Source: Pelagicoccus mobilis (GTDB lineage Bacteria; Verrucomicrobiota; Verrucomicrobiia; Opitutales; Opitutaceae). Taken from it: a stretch of DNA of 64,000 nt. Both the position numbers and the translations under genes were made by a program. Position 1 is the first letter of the stretch. Every line of letters starts with the position of its first letter. The notes under the pieces are model-generated. The model did not search any database and was not told the origin of the DNA. It saw nothing but the letters and a program-made list of their open reading frames with translations. Location: assembly GCF_016595505.1 (NCBI RefSeq), contig NZ_JAENIL010000025.1, forward strand, positions 45,683 to 109,682, read 5' to 3'. Below are positions 35,626 through 44,028 of the stretch, in pieces.

Positions 35626-36420
35626 GTGGTAGCCGAAGCAGATCCAAGAATAAAGCTCTCCGTCTTCGAAGGCCCAATGGACCTTCTGCTCTTTCTCATT
35701 CGCAAGCATGAGATCGACATCTACGACATCCCGATAGAGCTCGTACTCGACCAGTACCTCGAAGTCCTCAACTCCATGAAGGAGGTGAAACTCGAGATCG
35801 CAGGCGACTTCTTCGTCATGGCCGCAACCCTCATGGAGATCAAAAGCCGCCTGCTGCTTCCCAAAACCAAACGCAGCGCCTCCGAAGACGACGATGACGA
35901 CGCGGAAGTCGACCCCCGCTGGGAACTCGTCCATCAGCTCCTCGAGTACAAGAAATTCAAGGAAGCCGCCGACTCCATCGACAAACTCTCCGACCGGGCC
36001 GCCCTGCTTAAAGAACGCGACTACGACTCGGTCAACAAGACTGAAAAGCCCCAGCGCCCCCTCAAACCCGAGGATAAAATTTCCGTCTGGAACGCCTACA
36101 ACATCGTCCTTCGACGCCTCACCGAAAAGCTGGTCGTGGGCGAAATCCAGGACGACTCCGTCACCGTCGTCGACCAGATGGAAATGCTGATCTCCAAGAT
36201 CACCACCGAGCCCGTCTTCAACTTCTCCACCCTGTTCGAAGGCCCGATCGGCCTGCGACGACTAGTCACCACCTTCATCGCCATCCTCGAACTCACCCGC
36301 CTCAAACGCCTCAAGGTCGAGCAGGACGAAGCCTTCTGCGATTTCATCGTGACCGGACTCGAAGGCGGCGAGCGCCTCTCTTTCGAGGAAGAAAACGAGC
36401 TTGAACAGCCCGCCCCTTAG
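35626..36420 (+). CDS. scpA: Segregation and condensation protein A (ScpA)
   Basis: ScpA is the kleisin subunit of the bacterial SMC condensin. The 264-residue protein has the N-terminal helical domain that binds the SMC neck (LSVFEGPMDLLLFLIRKHEIDIYDIPI), the segment AATLMEIKSRLLLP, and a C-terminal winged helix (TFIAILELTRLKRLKVEQDEAF). The best start is a GTG at 35626. No scpB follows; instead two small genes and trxA lie downstream. SMC itself is not in the window. Confidence 0.94.
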   Translation: MVAEADPRIKLSVFEGPMDLLLFLIRKHEIDIYDIPIELVLDQYLEVLNSMKEVKLEIAGDFFVMAATLMEIKSRLLLPKTKRSASEDDDDDAEVDPRWELVHQLLEYKKFKEAADSIDKLSDRAALLKERDYDSVNKTEKPQRPLKPEDKISVWNAYNIVLRRLTEKLVVGEIQDDSVTVVDQMEMLISKITTEPVFNFSTLFEGPIGLRRLVTTFIAILELTRLKRLKVEQDEAFCDFIVTGLEGGERLSFEEENELEQPAP

Positions 36421-36435
36421 CCCACGCTCAAGGTT

Positions 36436-36687
36436 GTGCGAGACGAAAGCCTAGCGAACAAGCAATCACATCTACTCGGAGTCGGCCTGGACAACGAAGA
36501 CGGCCACAAACGAATCACGCAGGCCGAGAAGTTTTCCATCGTCGGCGGTTCCCAAGAAACCCACGAACGCATGACCGAAACCGTCGTCAAGACCTTCGAA
36601 GACATGAAAAAGGCCGGCAAACAGCTCGAAACGATCGAGAAAAAGCACCTCGCAGAACTCATCGAGAAAAACCGCCCCAGCGAGTAG
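36436..36687 (+). CDS. Small hypothetical protein downstream of scpA
   Basis: The frame encodes 83 residues from a GTG at 36436, 15 bp after scpA. The product is hydrophilic, with a C-terminal half predicted to be helical and rich in Lys and Glu (VVKTFEDMKKAGKQLETIEK). It has no signal peptide or membrane segment. I do not recognise a family. The tight spacing to scpA suggests co-transcription. Confidence 0.6.
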   Translation: MRDESLANKQSHLLGVGLDNEDGHKRITQAEKFSIVGGSQETHERMTETVVKTFEDMKKAGKQLETIEKKHLAELIEKNRPSE

Positions 36688-36722
36688 AAACGCAAGGCCG
36701 AGCGACGACCGGCCTTCCTCCC

Positions 36723-36986
36723 ATGGCCCACCGCGACCCCGACACTCCACGCCCCAGCGCCCTCTCCATCGAAGACGGCAAAGGCGACGAAGTGTTGCCC
36801 GAAGGGCAGAAAACAGAAGAACAAGTCGTCATTGCAACCGACTCGCAGGGCAATTCGTTGACCTTGCTCGAGGAATACGCCGCTCGTAAAAAAGATAGCA
36901 TATCTCCTCTCGAGCTAGCGATTAGCATCACATGCGCGACAGCTTCTCTTGCATTCGCGACACTCATCTATTTTAACACGCACTAA
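36723..36986 (+). CDS. Small tail-anchored membrane protein, unknown
   Basis: The frame encodes 87 residues from the ATG at 36723. The first two thirds are polar and acidic; the C terminus is one hydrophobic helix (about 62-84, LELAISITCATASLAFATLIYF), so the protein looks tail-anchored. It ends 2 bp before trxA, which supports a shared transcript. No family is recognised. Confidence 0.6.
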   Translation: MAHRDPDTPRPSALSIEDGKGDEVLPEGQKTEEQVVIATDSQGNSLTLLEEYAARKKDSISPLELAISITCATASLAFATLIYFNTH

Positions 36987-36988
36987 TC

Positions 36989-37312
36989 ATGGCAGACATC
37001 ATCAACTTGAATGAACAAAGCTTTAACGACGCGATTTCCAGCGCCAACGGCCCAGTCCTCGTGGACTTCTGGGCGCCATGGTGCGGACCTTGTAAGGCAA
37101 TCGCGCCGCTCCTCGAGGAAATCGCGGGCGAGCTCGACGGCAAAGCCGCCATCACCAAGGTGAACGTCGACGAAAACAGCGCCATCGCCGCCAAGTACAA
37201 CGTGCGCGCGATCCCAACCCTCATCCTCTTCAAGGGCGGTGAGCAGGTCGACACCATCGTCGGCATGATCGGCAAGGACGACCTCAAGGCCAAGATCGAG
37301 GCCCACGTCTAA
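36989..37312 (+). CDS. trxA: Thioredoxin
   Basis: The 107-residue protein is a standard thioredoxin with active site FWAPWCGPCKAIAPLL, the cis-Pro loop RAIPTLILFKGG and a Gly-containing C-terminal helix. It reduces disulphides in cytosolic proteins with electrons from thioredoxin reductase. It has no signal peptide. It closes a unit that starts with yceH or scpA, and a strong terminator follows. Confidence 0.97.
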   Translation: MADIINLNEQSFNDAISSANGPVLVDFWAPWCGPCKAIAPLLEEIAGELDGKAAITKVNVDENSAIAAKYNVRAIPTLILFKGGEQVDTIVGMIGKDDLKAKIEAHV

Positions 37313-37336
37313 GCCTAGAAAACGAATTTTCCAAAG

Positions 37337-37369
37337 CGCCTCCCGCCATTTCGCGGGAGGCGTTTTTTT
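37337..37369 (+). terminator. Intrinsic terminator after trxA
   Basis: A 10-bp perfect stem (CGCCTCCCGC at 37337-37346 and GCGGGAGGCG at 37353-37362), a 6-nt loop and seven T (37363-37369) form a textbook rho-independent terminator 25 bp past the trxA stop codon. Confidence 0.95.
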
Positions 37370-37484
37370 GTGCCAAAACCTCCACTACTGAAAGCGCGTC
37401 CGCCCGCCATAGAAGTTTGACTCGCACTTTCAAAATTGGCGGTATCGAGACACCCCTTAGCAAACATCCCGAACACGAATTTCC

Positions 37485-39068
37485 ATGCCCGAGGCCCCTG
37501 ACTCCGCACCCGCAAGTTCAACCGCCCCCGTCTCCACCCGCAGCAAAATCATCTACGGCCTCGGGACAGGAAACGACATGTGGGGCAACTGGCTCTACGT
37601 CACTTTCGCCTGGACCGTGTTCAACCAGTTTCTCGGCGTTCCTGGCACTCTGATTGGCACCGCCCTGATGCTGCGCCTCGGCTGGGACGCCATCACCGAC
37701 CCCCTGTTCGGCTGGTGGTCAGACAACACACGAACACGCTACGGCCGCCGCCGCCCCTTCATCCTCGTCGGCTCGATCCTCAGCGGACTCTTCTTCCCCA
37801 TGCTCTTCCTCGTGGGCAAAGACTGGAGCAACACCGCCTACTTCTGGTGGATGCTCGGCAGCTCCATGGTCTTCATGACCTTCGTCAGCTGCTTCAACAT
37901 GCCCTACTCCAGCCTCGGAGCTGAACTCAGCCCCGACTACCAAGAGCGCAACAGCATCTTCAAATTCAAAGGCAGCATCCAGAAGATCATGGAGATCGCG
38001 ATGTTCACCGCCGGAGCATTCGCCACCGCCCTCATCTGGGACAACGCGACCTGGGCAGACGTCCCGCAGAAACTAGCCATACTCGTCAGCAACGCCTTCA
38101 GCTGGCTCGGCTCCATGGGGGGAGCCCTTTTCACTTTCGACTTCGCGGCAGCGCTCAGCCTGATGGCCACCCCGTTCGGACTCGAGTCAGGCGACGGCGG
38201 CGAAAACGTGAATACCCTCCTCGGAGCGCAAGTCTACGGCGTCATTCTCGGCATCCTGATGATCTGCATCGGCTTCCTCCTCTTCTTTGGTCTGAAGGAG
38301 CGCTACTACGACAAGATCGTAAGCAAGTCGCAGGACAAGATCCGCATCACGGAAACCATTTGGGAAGCTCTCAAATGCCGCCCCTTCCGCACCCAACTCG
38401 CCATGGGGCTCTCCTATTCACTAGGCCTCAGCATGGTCGGCACCCTCGGACTCTACGCCACCCTCTACTACGTCAGCCAAGGCAACCTGACCGAAGGCTA
38501 CCTTTGGAACGCCGGGATGGGACTCGCCAATACCGTCTTCGGCTTCATGGGCCCGCTCACTTGGGGGCTACTCGCTCATCGCACCGACAAGCGATTCACC
38601 ATTCTCTGCATCCAGATTTCCGGAATCGTCGTCTTCACCGCCACCTGGTGGCTCTACACTCCGGAAGTACAGTGGCTACAAATTTTCGCCTCCGGCTCCA
38701 TCGCCTTCACTCAAGCCGCCTTCTGGATGATGTATGGCTCGATCGGAGCCGACGTCATCGACTACGACGAATACGAGAACGGCAAGCGTCGTGAAGGCGC
38801 CTTCTCCGCATGCGGCTCCTACATCATGAAAATCGGCATGATGCTCGGCATGTTCATTAGCGGGGTCACTCTAGACCTTACCGGCTTCGATGCAGAGCTC
38901 GGCGGCGATCAGAGCGACTCCGCCATCTTCTGGATCCGCTTCCTCCTCGCAGCAGTTCCAATCGCAGGCCTGATCCTCTCCTTTATCTTCGTTCTCAACT
39001 TCCCTCTCACCGCCAGCAAGATGAGAGAGATCCGCACCCAACTAGAAGAACGACGCGGCACGGTATAA
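37485..39068 (+). CDS. GPH-family sugar:cation symporter (MFS)
   Basis: The 527-residue protein has about twelve membrane helices and belongs to the glycoside-pentoside-hexuronide:cation symporters (MelB-like). The hallmark DAITDPLFGWWSDNTRTRYGRRRPF is present, here read as WDAITDPLFGWWSD and GRRRPFILVG. The second-half motif GADVIDYDEYENGKRREGAF is also typical. It imports a sugar or glycoside with Na+ or H+. It converges with a beta-mannosidase gene 42 bp away, so the substrate may be a mannoside or manno-oligosaccharide, which is inferred from neighbourhood only. Confidence 0.92.
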   Translation: MPEAPDSAPASSTAPVSTRSKIIYGLGTGNDMWGNWLYVTFAWTVFNQFLGVPGTLIGTALMLRLGWDAITDPLFGWWSDNTRTRYGRRRPFILVGSILSGLFFPMLFLVGKDWSNTAYFWWMLGSSMVFMTFVSCFNMPYSSLGAELSPDYQERNSIFKFKGSIQKIMEIAMFTAGAFATALIWDNATWADVPQKLAILVSNAFSWLGSMGGALFTFDFAAALSLMATPFGLESGDGGENVNTLLGAQVYGVILGILMICIGFLLFFGLKERYYDKIVSKSQDKIRITETIWEALKCRPFRTQLAMGLSYSLGLSMVGTLGLYATLYYVSQGNLTEGYLWNAGMGLANTVFGFMGPLTWGLLAHRTDKRFTILCIQISGIVVFTATWWLYTPEVQWLQIFASGSIAFTQAAFWMMYGSIGADVIDYDEYENGKRREGAFSACGSYIMKIGMMLGMFISGVTLDLTGFDAELGGDQSDSAIFWIRFLLAAVPIAGLILSFIFVLNFPLTASKMREIRTQLEERRGTV

Positions 39069-39071
39069 ACG

Positions 39072-39099
39072 GTAGTGCCCGCTGTCCTCAACGGGCACT
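39072..39099 (+). repeat. REP-like hairpin with GTAG head
   Basis: GTAG (39072-39075) leads into an imperfect hairpin, AGTGCCCGCTG paired with CAACGGGCACT around a TCCT loop, ending at 39099. It lies between the convergent symporter and beta-mannosidase stop codons. The sequence matches the consensus of the other GTAG hairpins in this window. Confidence 0.72.
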
Positions 39100-39110
39100 G
39101 TAATTTCGTC

Positions 39111-41600
39111 CTATTTCTCCTGATACGTATCGAATACGGAGCGAGCGACCACCGCCTTCTTGACCTTGGCCAAAGTCGTCTTCTCAGTCGGAGTGACTCG
39201 TATCGTATTTGATTCCCCTGCCATGAGATGGACAAAGTTGTCGCTGAAACGCGCGTCCATCCCCTTTAGCTCAAGCCAAGTCCAAAGCGAAGGTTTCTGA
39301 GCGGAAATCGTTATATCGAACGCGCCCCGCGGAGCTACCTTCACCTTTACGGAAAGCTTTGGATCCACAAGCGTCAGATGCTTCGGACGAGCGAACGTCA
39401 CCAAGTTCTCGCTCACAACCTTTCGGCCATCCTTAAGCGAGAGCTTAATCATCAAGCCACGTTGCCCCTGCTCGGCCACCAACTTCTTCAACTTGAGAAC
39501 CTTCACGACTCCAGTCGAATTCGCCCGAGAGCGGACCTTCTTCGTTCCAGTTTCAAACTCGTTCCCATCCACATCGACGACCTTCCAGCCTACCGTCAGC
39601 GGTTTTGCCTCCAGCAAATCGTTCACCACGTGGATAGCGACTTCACTCGTATCCAAGTCTTCGACACCAGTCACCAACAACGGATTGTAGAAGTTTCGAG
39701 CCGCGTAATGCAGAGCCTTCCACTTTCCGAAAAAGTCGACCGAAGACCAACTCGCCACCTGCCAGCAGTCGTTAAGCTGCCAATACAAAGCCCCCATGCA
39801 ACGAGGCTTGTTCATGCGCCAGTGCTCCACCGCATACTTGATCGCAAGCCCCTGCAAAATCTGAGTCAGCCAAATCGTGTTGTCGAAACCAACCGGTAGG
39901 CGGAACCAACTGAGCATGTAGTCGATTATCGCACTATTGCCGATAGGACTACGCTGATGCTGCTCCATAACGTACGAAGTGACATTGCGCTCCTCCTTGT
40001 TCGTGTAAGTCTCGATCGTGCTGGGTTCCGGAAAACTCTGAAAACCGAATTCGCTACAGAAACGGTGATAAGCAGTGCGGTACCACTCAAACGGGCGACG
40101 CCCATGCCAAACCTTCCACAAGTGAGCATCTCCACAATCCGGATTCTGCGAAAACTTGCGATCTCCCACAGGCGAATGCTCGCTTGAAGGCCAATAGTCC
40201 GTTTGAGCATCATTCTGCTTCACCACCTTCGCTATCACCTTGTCGAAGAGGTTGATGTATTCGTCCCAAGGCATCTGCCCCGGCTCATCCCCCAGGATTG
40301 GCGGGATGTGCTCCATCTCATTGTTGCCGCACCAGATAGCAAGACACGCATGGTGGCGTATCCGCTGCACGTTCTGGGCCACCTCTACCTTCACGTTATC
40401 GACAAACTCGTCGTCAAACCCTGGATACGCCGAACAAGCGAACATGAAGTCCTGCCAAATACAGATCCCCAGCTCGTCACAAGCGTCGTAAAAATCGTCG
40501 CGCTCGTATTTCCCGCCACCCCATACGCGAATCATGTTCATGTTCGCCTCGGCAGCCGACTTCAACAAATCGCGATTTCGCTCGTTGGTTCCCCACACAT
40601 CGAACTGGTCCGAAGGAATCCAATTCGCTCCTTTGGAAAAGAAACGGTTTCCATTCGCTTGGAAACAAAAAGACTCGCCCCACTGGTCCTTCTCGCGAAC
40701 CAGCTTCAACTCGCGGATTCCGATTCGCTTGCTCGATTGGTCGAGCACTTCCCCTTCCGCATCTAGTAAAGTCACCGCAAACACATACAACGGTTGCTCG
40801 CCCAGTCCATTAGGCCACCAGAGCTCAGGCTGCTTAACCGTCAACTGCGTCTTCGCCTTTCCACGCGAAACCTGACTCTCCCCGCTCGCGACCACAGAGC
40901 CGCCAAGAGATAGCGTGACGAACGCCTTCAGCTTTCCACGACGCGTCGCCGAAACGCTGGTTTCGACTTCCAAGTCCGCCTTCCTGAAATTCTTCGACAA
41001 CGACTGAGTTACCAGAAGCTGAGAAATCTCAGCCGTATCGAACGCCTCGATACGCACCGAACGCCAGATACCGCAGGTAACGATCATCGGCCCCCAGTCC
41101 CAACCAAAGTTCGACTGCTCCTTGCGCACCCATTGCCCGCCTTCGAGTCGGTGGTGATCAATACCCGTCTGCCAAAGAAAACGCTCCTTCTGCTTCGCCA
41201 AACCATACTTGAGAGCAGAGGCAAACTTGATGGAAATCCGATTCGCTCCCGCCTTGAGCAAAGGCTTCACGTCAAACTCCCACTCCCGGAACATGTTGTT
41301 CGTCTCGGCCAGCTTTCGCCCGTTGATCGAAATAGTCGCCAAGGTGTCCAGCCCATCGAAACGCAACATCACTCGATCCCGCCCTAGCAGACTCTCGCTT
41401 GCCTCAAACTCGCGGGTGTAAGTCCAAGACTCTTCCCCCACCCATTGGACAAGCTTCTCGTTGTCTCGATAGTACGGATCCGGAATCAGCTTCTCCCGAT
41501 GCAAATCAGCGTGCACGCAACCGGGCACAATCGCCGGAATTTCAATTTTCTTCGGACCGGTCAAAGTCCATTCACCATCAAGTTCGAGAAGTTCGTTCAT
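39111..41600 (-). CDS. Beta-mannosidase (glycoside hydrolase family 2)
   Basis: The 829-residue enzyme shows the GH2 layout: an N-terminal jelly-roll sugar-binding domain (about 1-190, with GCVHADLHREKLIPDPYY and WTYTREFEA), an immunoglobulin-like domain, then a TIM barrel. The acid/base Glu is in AIWCGNNEMEH and the nucleophile Glu in FCSEFGFQSFPE. These match beta-mannosidases of family GH2 more closely than beta-galactosidases. There is no signal peptide, so it acts in the cytosol on imported manno-oligosaccharides. It converges with the sugar symporter gene, a plausible functional pair. Confidence 0.93.
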   Translation of the reverse strand: MNELLELDGEWTLTGPKKIEIPAIVPGCVHADLHREKLIPDPYYRDNEKLVQWVGEESWTYTREFEASESLLGRDRVMLRFDGLDTLATISINGRKLAETNNMFREWEFDVKPLLKAGANRISIKFASALKYGLAKQKERFLWQTGIDHHRLEGGQWVRKEQSNFGWDWGPMIVTCGIWRSVRIEAFDTAEISQLLVTQSLSKNFRKADLEVETSVSATRRGKLKAFVTLSLGGSVVASGESQVSRGKAKTQLTVKQPELWWPNGLGEQPLYVFAVTLLDAEGEVLDQSSKRIGIRELKLVREKDQWGESFCFQANGNRFFSKGANWIPSDQFDVWGTNERNRDLLKSAAEANMNMIRVWGGGKYERDDFYDACDELGICIWQDFMFACSAYPGFDDEFVDNVKVEVAQNVQRIRHHACLAIWCGNNEMEHIPPILGDEPGQMPWDEYINLFDKVIAKVVKQNDAQTDYWPSSEHSPVGDRKFSQNPDCGDAHLWKVWHGRRPFEWYRTAYHRFCSEFGFQSFPEPSTIETYTNKEERNVTSYVMEQHQRSPIGNSAIIDYMLSWFRLPVGFDNTIWLTQILQGLAIKYAVEHWRMNKPRCMGALYWQLNDCWQVASWSSVDFFGKWKALHYAARNFYNPLLVTGVEDLDTSEVAIHVVNDLLEAKPLTVGWKVVDVDGNEFETGTKKVRSRANSTGVVKVLKLKKLVAEQGQRGLMIKLSLKDGRKVVSENLVTFARPKHLTLVDPKLSVKVKVAPRGAFDITISAQKPSLWTWLELKGMDARFSDNFVHLMAGESNTIRVTPTEKTTLAKVKKAVVARSVFDTYQEK

Positions 41601-41718
41601 ACTGTCAGTAAGCGTTGTCGATTTAGGGGAACACCAATTTGCAAAGCATCACTTTAGATGCTCTAAAACTAATTCGCTTTGAGAAATAGCGTATAAAATT
41701 TAAGTGAGGCCTAACGGC

Positions 41719-42357
41719 TCAGCTCGCCAACGCTTTCCCTACCAGAGCCTTTTCCGCCTCGCCAAGCGGAAGCGAGAGGGCTGCTTCGTGACCCGCTTCG
41801 CTCATCTTGGCCCAGGTCTTCTGCAAGATGTTCACCATCTTCTCCTCGTCGGTCTTCTCGCTAAACTGGGCGAACTGCTTTTCAAGGAACACAAGACAGA
41901 GCGCGTCCTCAAGAGCCTGGCACTCCGGGTCCGACTTGATCCCCTTCTTCAGATTCAAATCCGAGACGCGGGCGATCGTCTCCGCGTCATAGTCCATCAT
42001 CTCCAAGACCTCAGTGGTCTTGTGGGCATGAAACTTCTTCAGGTCAGCACGCCACTTCAGATAGCCCGCTCGATCACGCGAATAGTCCTCGCGCGGAATC
42101 ATCCAACGGCAAATGTGCTGACCACGGGTCGCTAACATCAACGCTTCGCTCGCGTCCGGAGCGAGCTGCAGCAGCCAACGCGTGAGCTGCACCGAGAAGA
42201 ACAACTCGTAGCCAACGTTCCTTCCATCCATCGCGTAGCGATTCGGATCGTCGTCGTTAAGCAAATCCATCTCCCCGATCGCCTTCAAAAAACGCGTCGT
42301 GTCGGCGACACGGCCTAACTGCCGCTCGAGCAAGTCCTTATCAAAAGTCCGTTCCAT
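41719..42357 (-). CDS. DUF4202 family protein
   Basis: The 212-residue soluble protein matches DUF4202: LTRWLLQLAPDASEALMLATR, GQHICRWMIPREDY with RAGYLKWRADLKKFHA, LEDALCLVFLEKQFA, and EEKMVNILQKTWAKMSE. The His-containing pattern (RGQHICRW, KFHAHKT) hints at an HD-domain-like metal site. Biological function is unknown. It stands alone between the beta-mannosidase gene and a forward PhoD-like gene. Confidence 0.88.
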   Translation of the reverse strand: MERTFDKDLLERQLGRVADTTRFLKAIGEMDLLNDDDPNRYAMDGRNVGYELFFSVQLTRWLLQLAPDASEALMLATRGQHICRWMIPREDYSRDRAGYLKWRADLKKFHAHKTTEVLEMMDYDAETIARVSDLNLKKGIKSDPECQALEDALCLVFLEKQFAQFSEKTDEEKMVNILQKTWAKMSEAGHEAALSLPLGEAEKALVGKALAS

Positions 42358-42584
42358 CCCAAAACCCTAGTAGGGAAGCGTTTAAAGGCAATAGCGAGGG
42401 CGACTTCTAATAGAGTTAATTACTCAAGAAACGCTCGCACCCTAAGACGATCCCCCAGTGCCACATCAATGAGCCCTGATATCTTTCGAGCTTCCCATCA
42501 AGGCGACCGGATTTAACAATCCATTTACATTAACGGCATTTTTACAATCGCCGGACTAACATCAACTCACCCAAAACAACATCC

Positions 42585-43946
42585 ATGCGCATCAACTCCA
42601 TCCGCCTCGCTCTTCTAGCAAGCTGCGCCACCCTTTCCGCCCTCGCGGCCACAGCCGCCCCCAAGCTCATGCAAGGCCCAATGCTCGGCCACGTCGACCA
42701 GAGCTCCGCTCAAATCTGGGCCCGCGTCGCCGGCGAGGCAGACCTTTCCATCCTGTATTCTAAGAGCCCCAACTTCACAGAAGCCCTCGAGTCCCCCGCC
42801 ATCCGTGCCACCGCGGAAAACGACTACTGCGTTCAAGCGACCATCGACGGGCTCGAAGCGGGCTCTTTCTACTACTACCAAGTGCTCGTCGACGGTGAAC
42901 CGCTCGCCTCCCCCCGCGAAAACGAAGGCTACCCGCTCCTCACCGCGCCGCCTTCCGACATGGAAGTGCAGTTCACCGTCGCCTTCGGGGCAGGCGCCAA
43001 AACCGAAATCGACGGCATGCAAGCCATCTGGCTCCAAGTGCAAAACGCTCGCCCGCACGCCTTCTTCTGGCTCGGCGACAACGAGTCCGCCGAAGGCCTC
43101 GCCCCAGCGTTCCAAGCCGAGCAATACCGCAAGCAACGCAGCATCCCGTTCCTCCAACCCCTCCTCCGCTCCATCCCGCAAATGGCCACTTGGGACGGAC
43201 CGGGCGTTGACGAAGCAAAGTCATTCGAGGTCTTCCAACGCTACTGGGCCAATCCAGCCTACGGAACAACGGAAGCTCCCGGTTCCTACTTCAAGCATAA
43301 CTACGGCGGCGTAGACTTCTTCGTACTCGATACCTACAGCTACCGCCAAAACGACGAATCCGCGACCCTTCTCGGCGAAACTCAAATCCAGTGGCTGAAA
43401 TCCGAGCTCGAAGCCAGCGAAGCACCTTTCAAAGTCCTCCTCAGCAGCAGCAGCTGGACTGACATCAAGGAACACACCGATTCCACCTGGATGGCCTTCC
43501 CAGAAGAGCGTGACGAACTTCTCGGCTACATCACACAGCAAGACATCCCCGGCGTGATCCTCGTTTCCGGCGACAATGATCAGGCCGAGATAAAAGCGAT
43601 CCCGATGTCAAACGCTGGTGGATACGACTTCTACGAGCTCGTCAGCAGCCCGCTCGCCCAAGACCCCACAGCAACCTTCGACGAGCAAGATCCCTCCACC
43701 ATCCACATCCACGAGCCGTACTCGACTACCATGAATTTCGGCCTACTCAGCTTCGACATGACCGGCGAGGACCCAAGCTTCGCCTACGAAGTCATCAACG
43801 TCTTCGGCGAGAGCGTCTTCCCTGCCCTCGAAGTCAAAGCGAGCGAACTCAAAAACGGCACCGCCTCCTGGCAAACCAAAGTAGACGACCCAGAAACCTA
43901 CGCCAACGTTCCGCCAGCCGCCCCAAGCGAAGCAGTCGTGCAGTAA
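42585..43946 (+). CDS. PhoD-like secreted protein with a degenerate metal site
   Basis: The 453-residue protein has a signal peptide (about 1-25, ending in AATAA), an N-terminal fibronectin-like domain (about 28-120) and a PhoD/metallophosphatase-like domain. The family landmarks are visible but altered: FFWLGDNES keeps the GD, yet the preceding Asp is His158; the usual WDDHD motif reads WDGPGVD (203-209); and the SGDxH motif reads SGDNDQAE (328-335), losing the His. LDTYSYR and the surrounding scaffold are kept. It is probably a non-catalytic relative or has a changed metal centre. A REP-like pair follows the stop codon. Confidence 0.78.
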   Translation: MRINSIRLALLASCATLSALAATAAPKLMQGPMLGHVDQSSAQIWARVAGEADLSILYSKSPNFTEALESPAIRATAENDYCVQATIDGLEAGSFYYYQVLVDGEPLASPRENEGYPLLTAPPSDMEVQFTVAFGAGAKTEIDGMQAIWLQVQNARPHAFFWLGDNESAEGLAPAFQAEQYRKQRSIPFLQPLLRSIPQMATWDGPGVDEAKSFEVFQRYWANPAYGTTEAPGSYFKHNYGGVDFFVLDTYSYRQNDESATLLGETQIQWLKSELEASEAPFKVLLSSSSWTDIKEHTDSTWMAFPEERDELLGYITQQDIPGVILVSGDNDQAEIKAIPMSNAGGYDFYELVSSPLAQDPTATFDEQDPSTIHIHEPYSTTMNFGLLSFDMTGEDPSFAYEVINVFGESVFPALEVKASELKNGTASWQTKVDDPETYANVPPAAPSEAVVQ

Positions 43947-43953
43947 CGAAAGG

Positions 43954-44024
43954 GTAGAGCCCGCTGTCCCTAGCGGGCGCAACGCCGAAACAGACTATGG
44001 CCGTTGGGGACAACGGCCGCTAAC
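43954..44024. repeat. REP-like hairpin pair, head to head (copy 1)
   Basis: GTAG (43954-43957) is followed by hairpin GCCCGCT/AGCGGGC (43959-43978). After a 20-nt spacer a second hairpin, GGCCGTTG/CAACGGCC (43999-44018), ends in GCTAAC, the inverted head. It fills the gap between the convergent PhoD-like and M16 peptidase genes. Confidence 0.78.
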
Positions 44025-44028
44025 TTCC

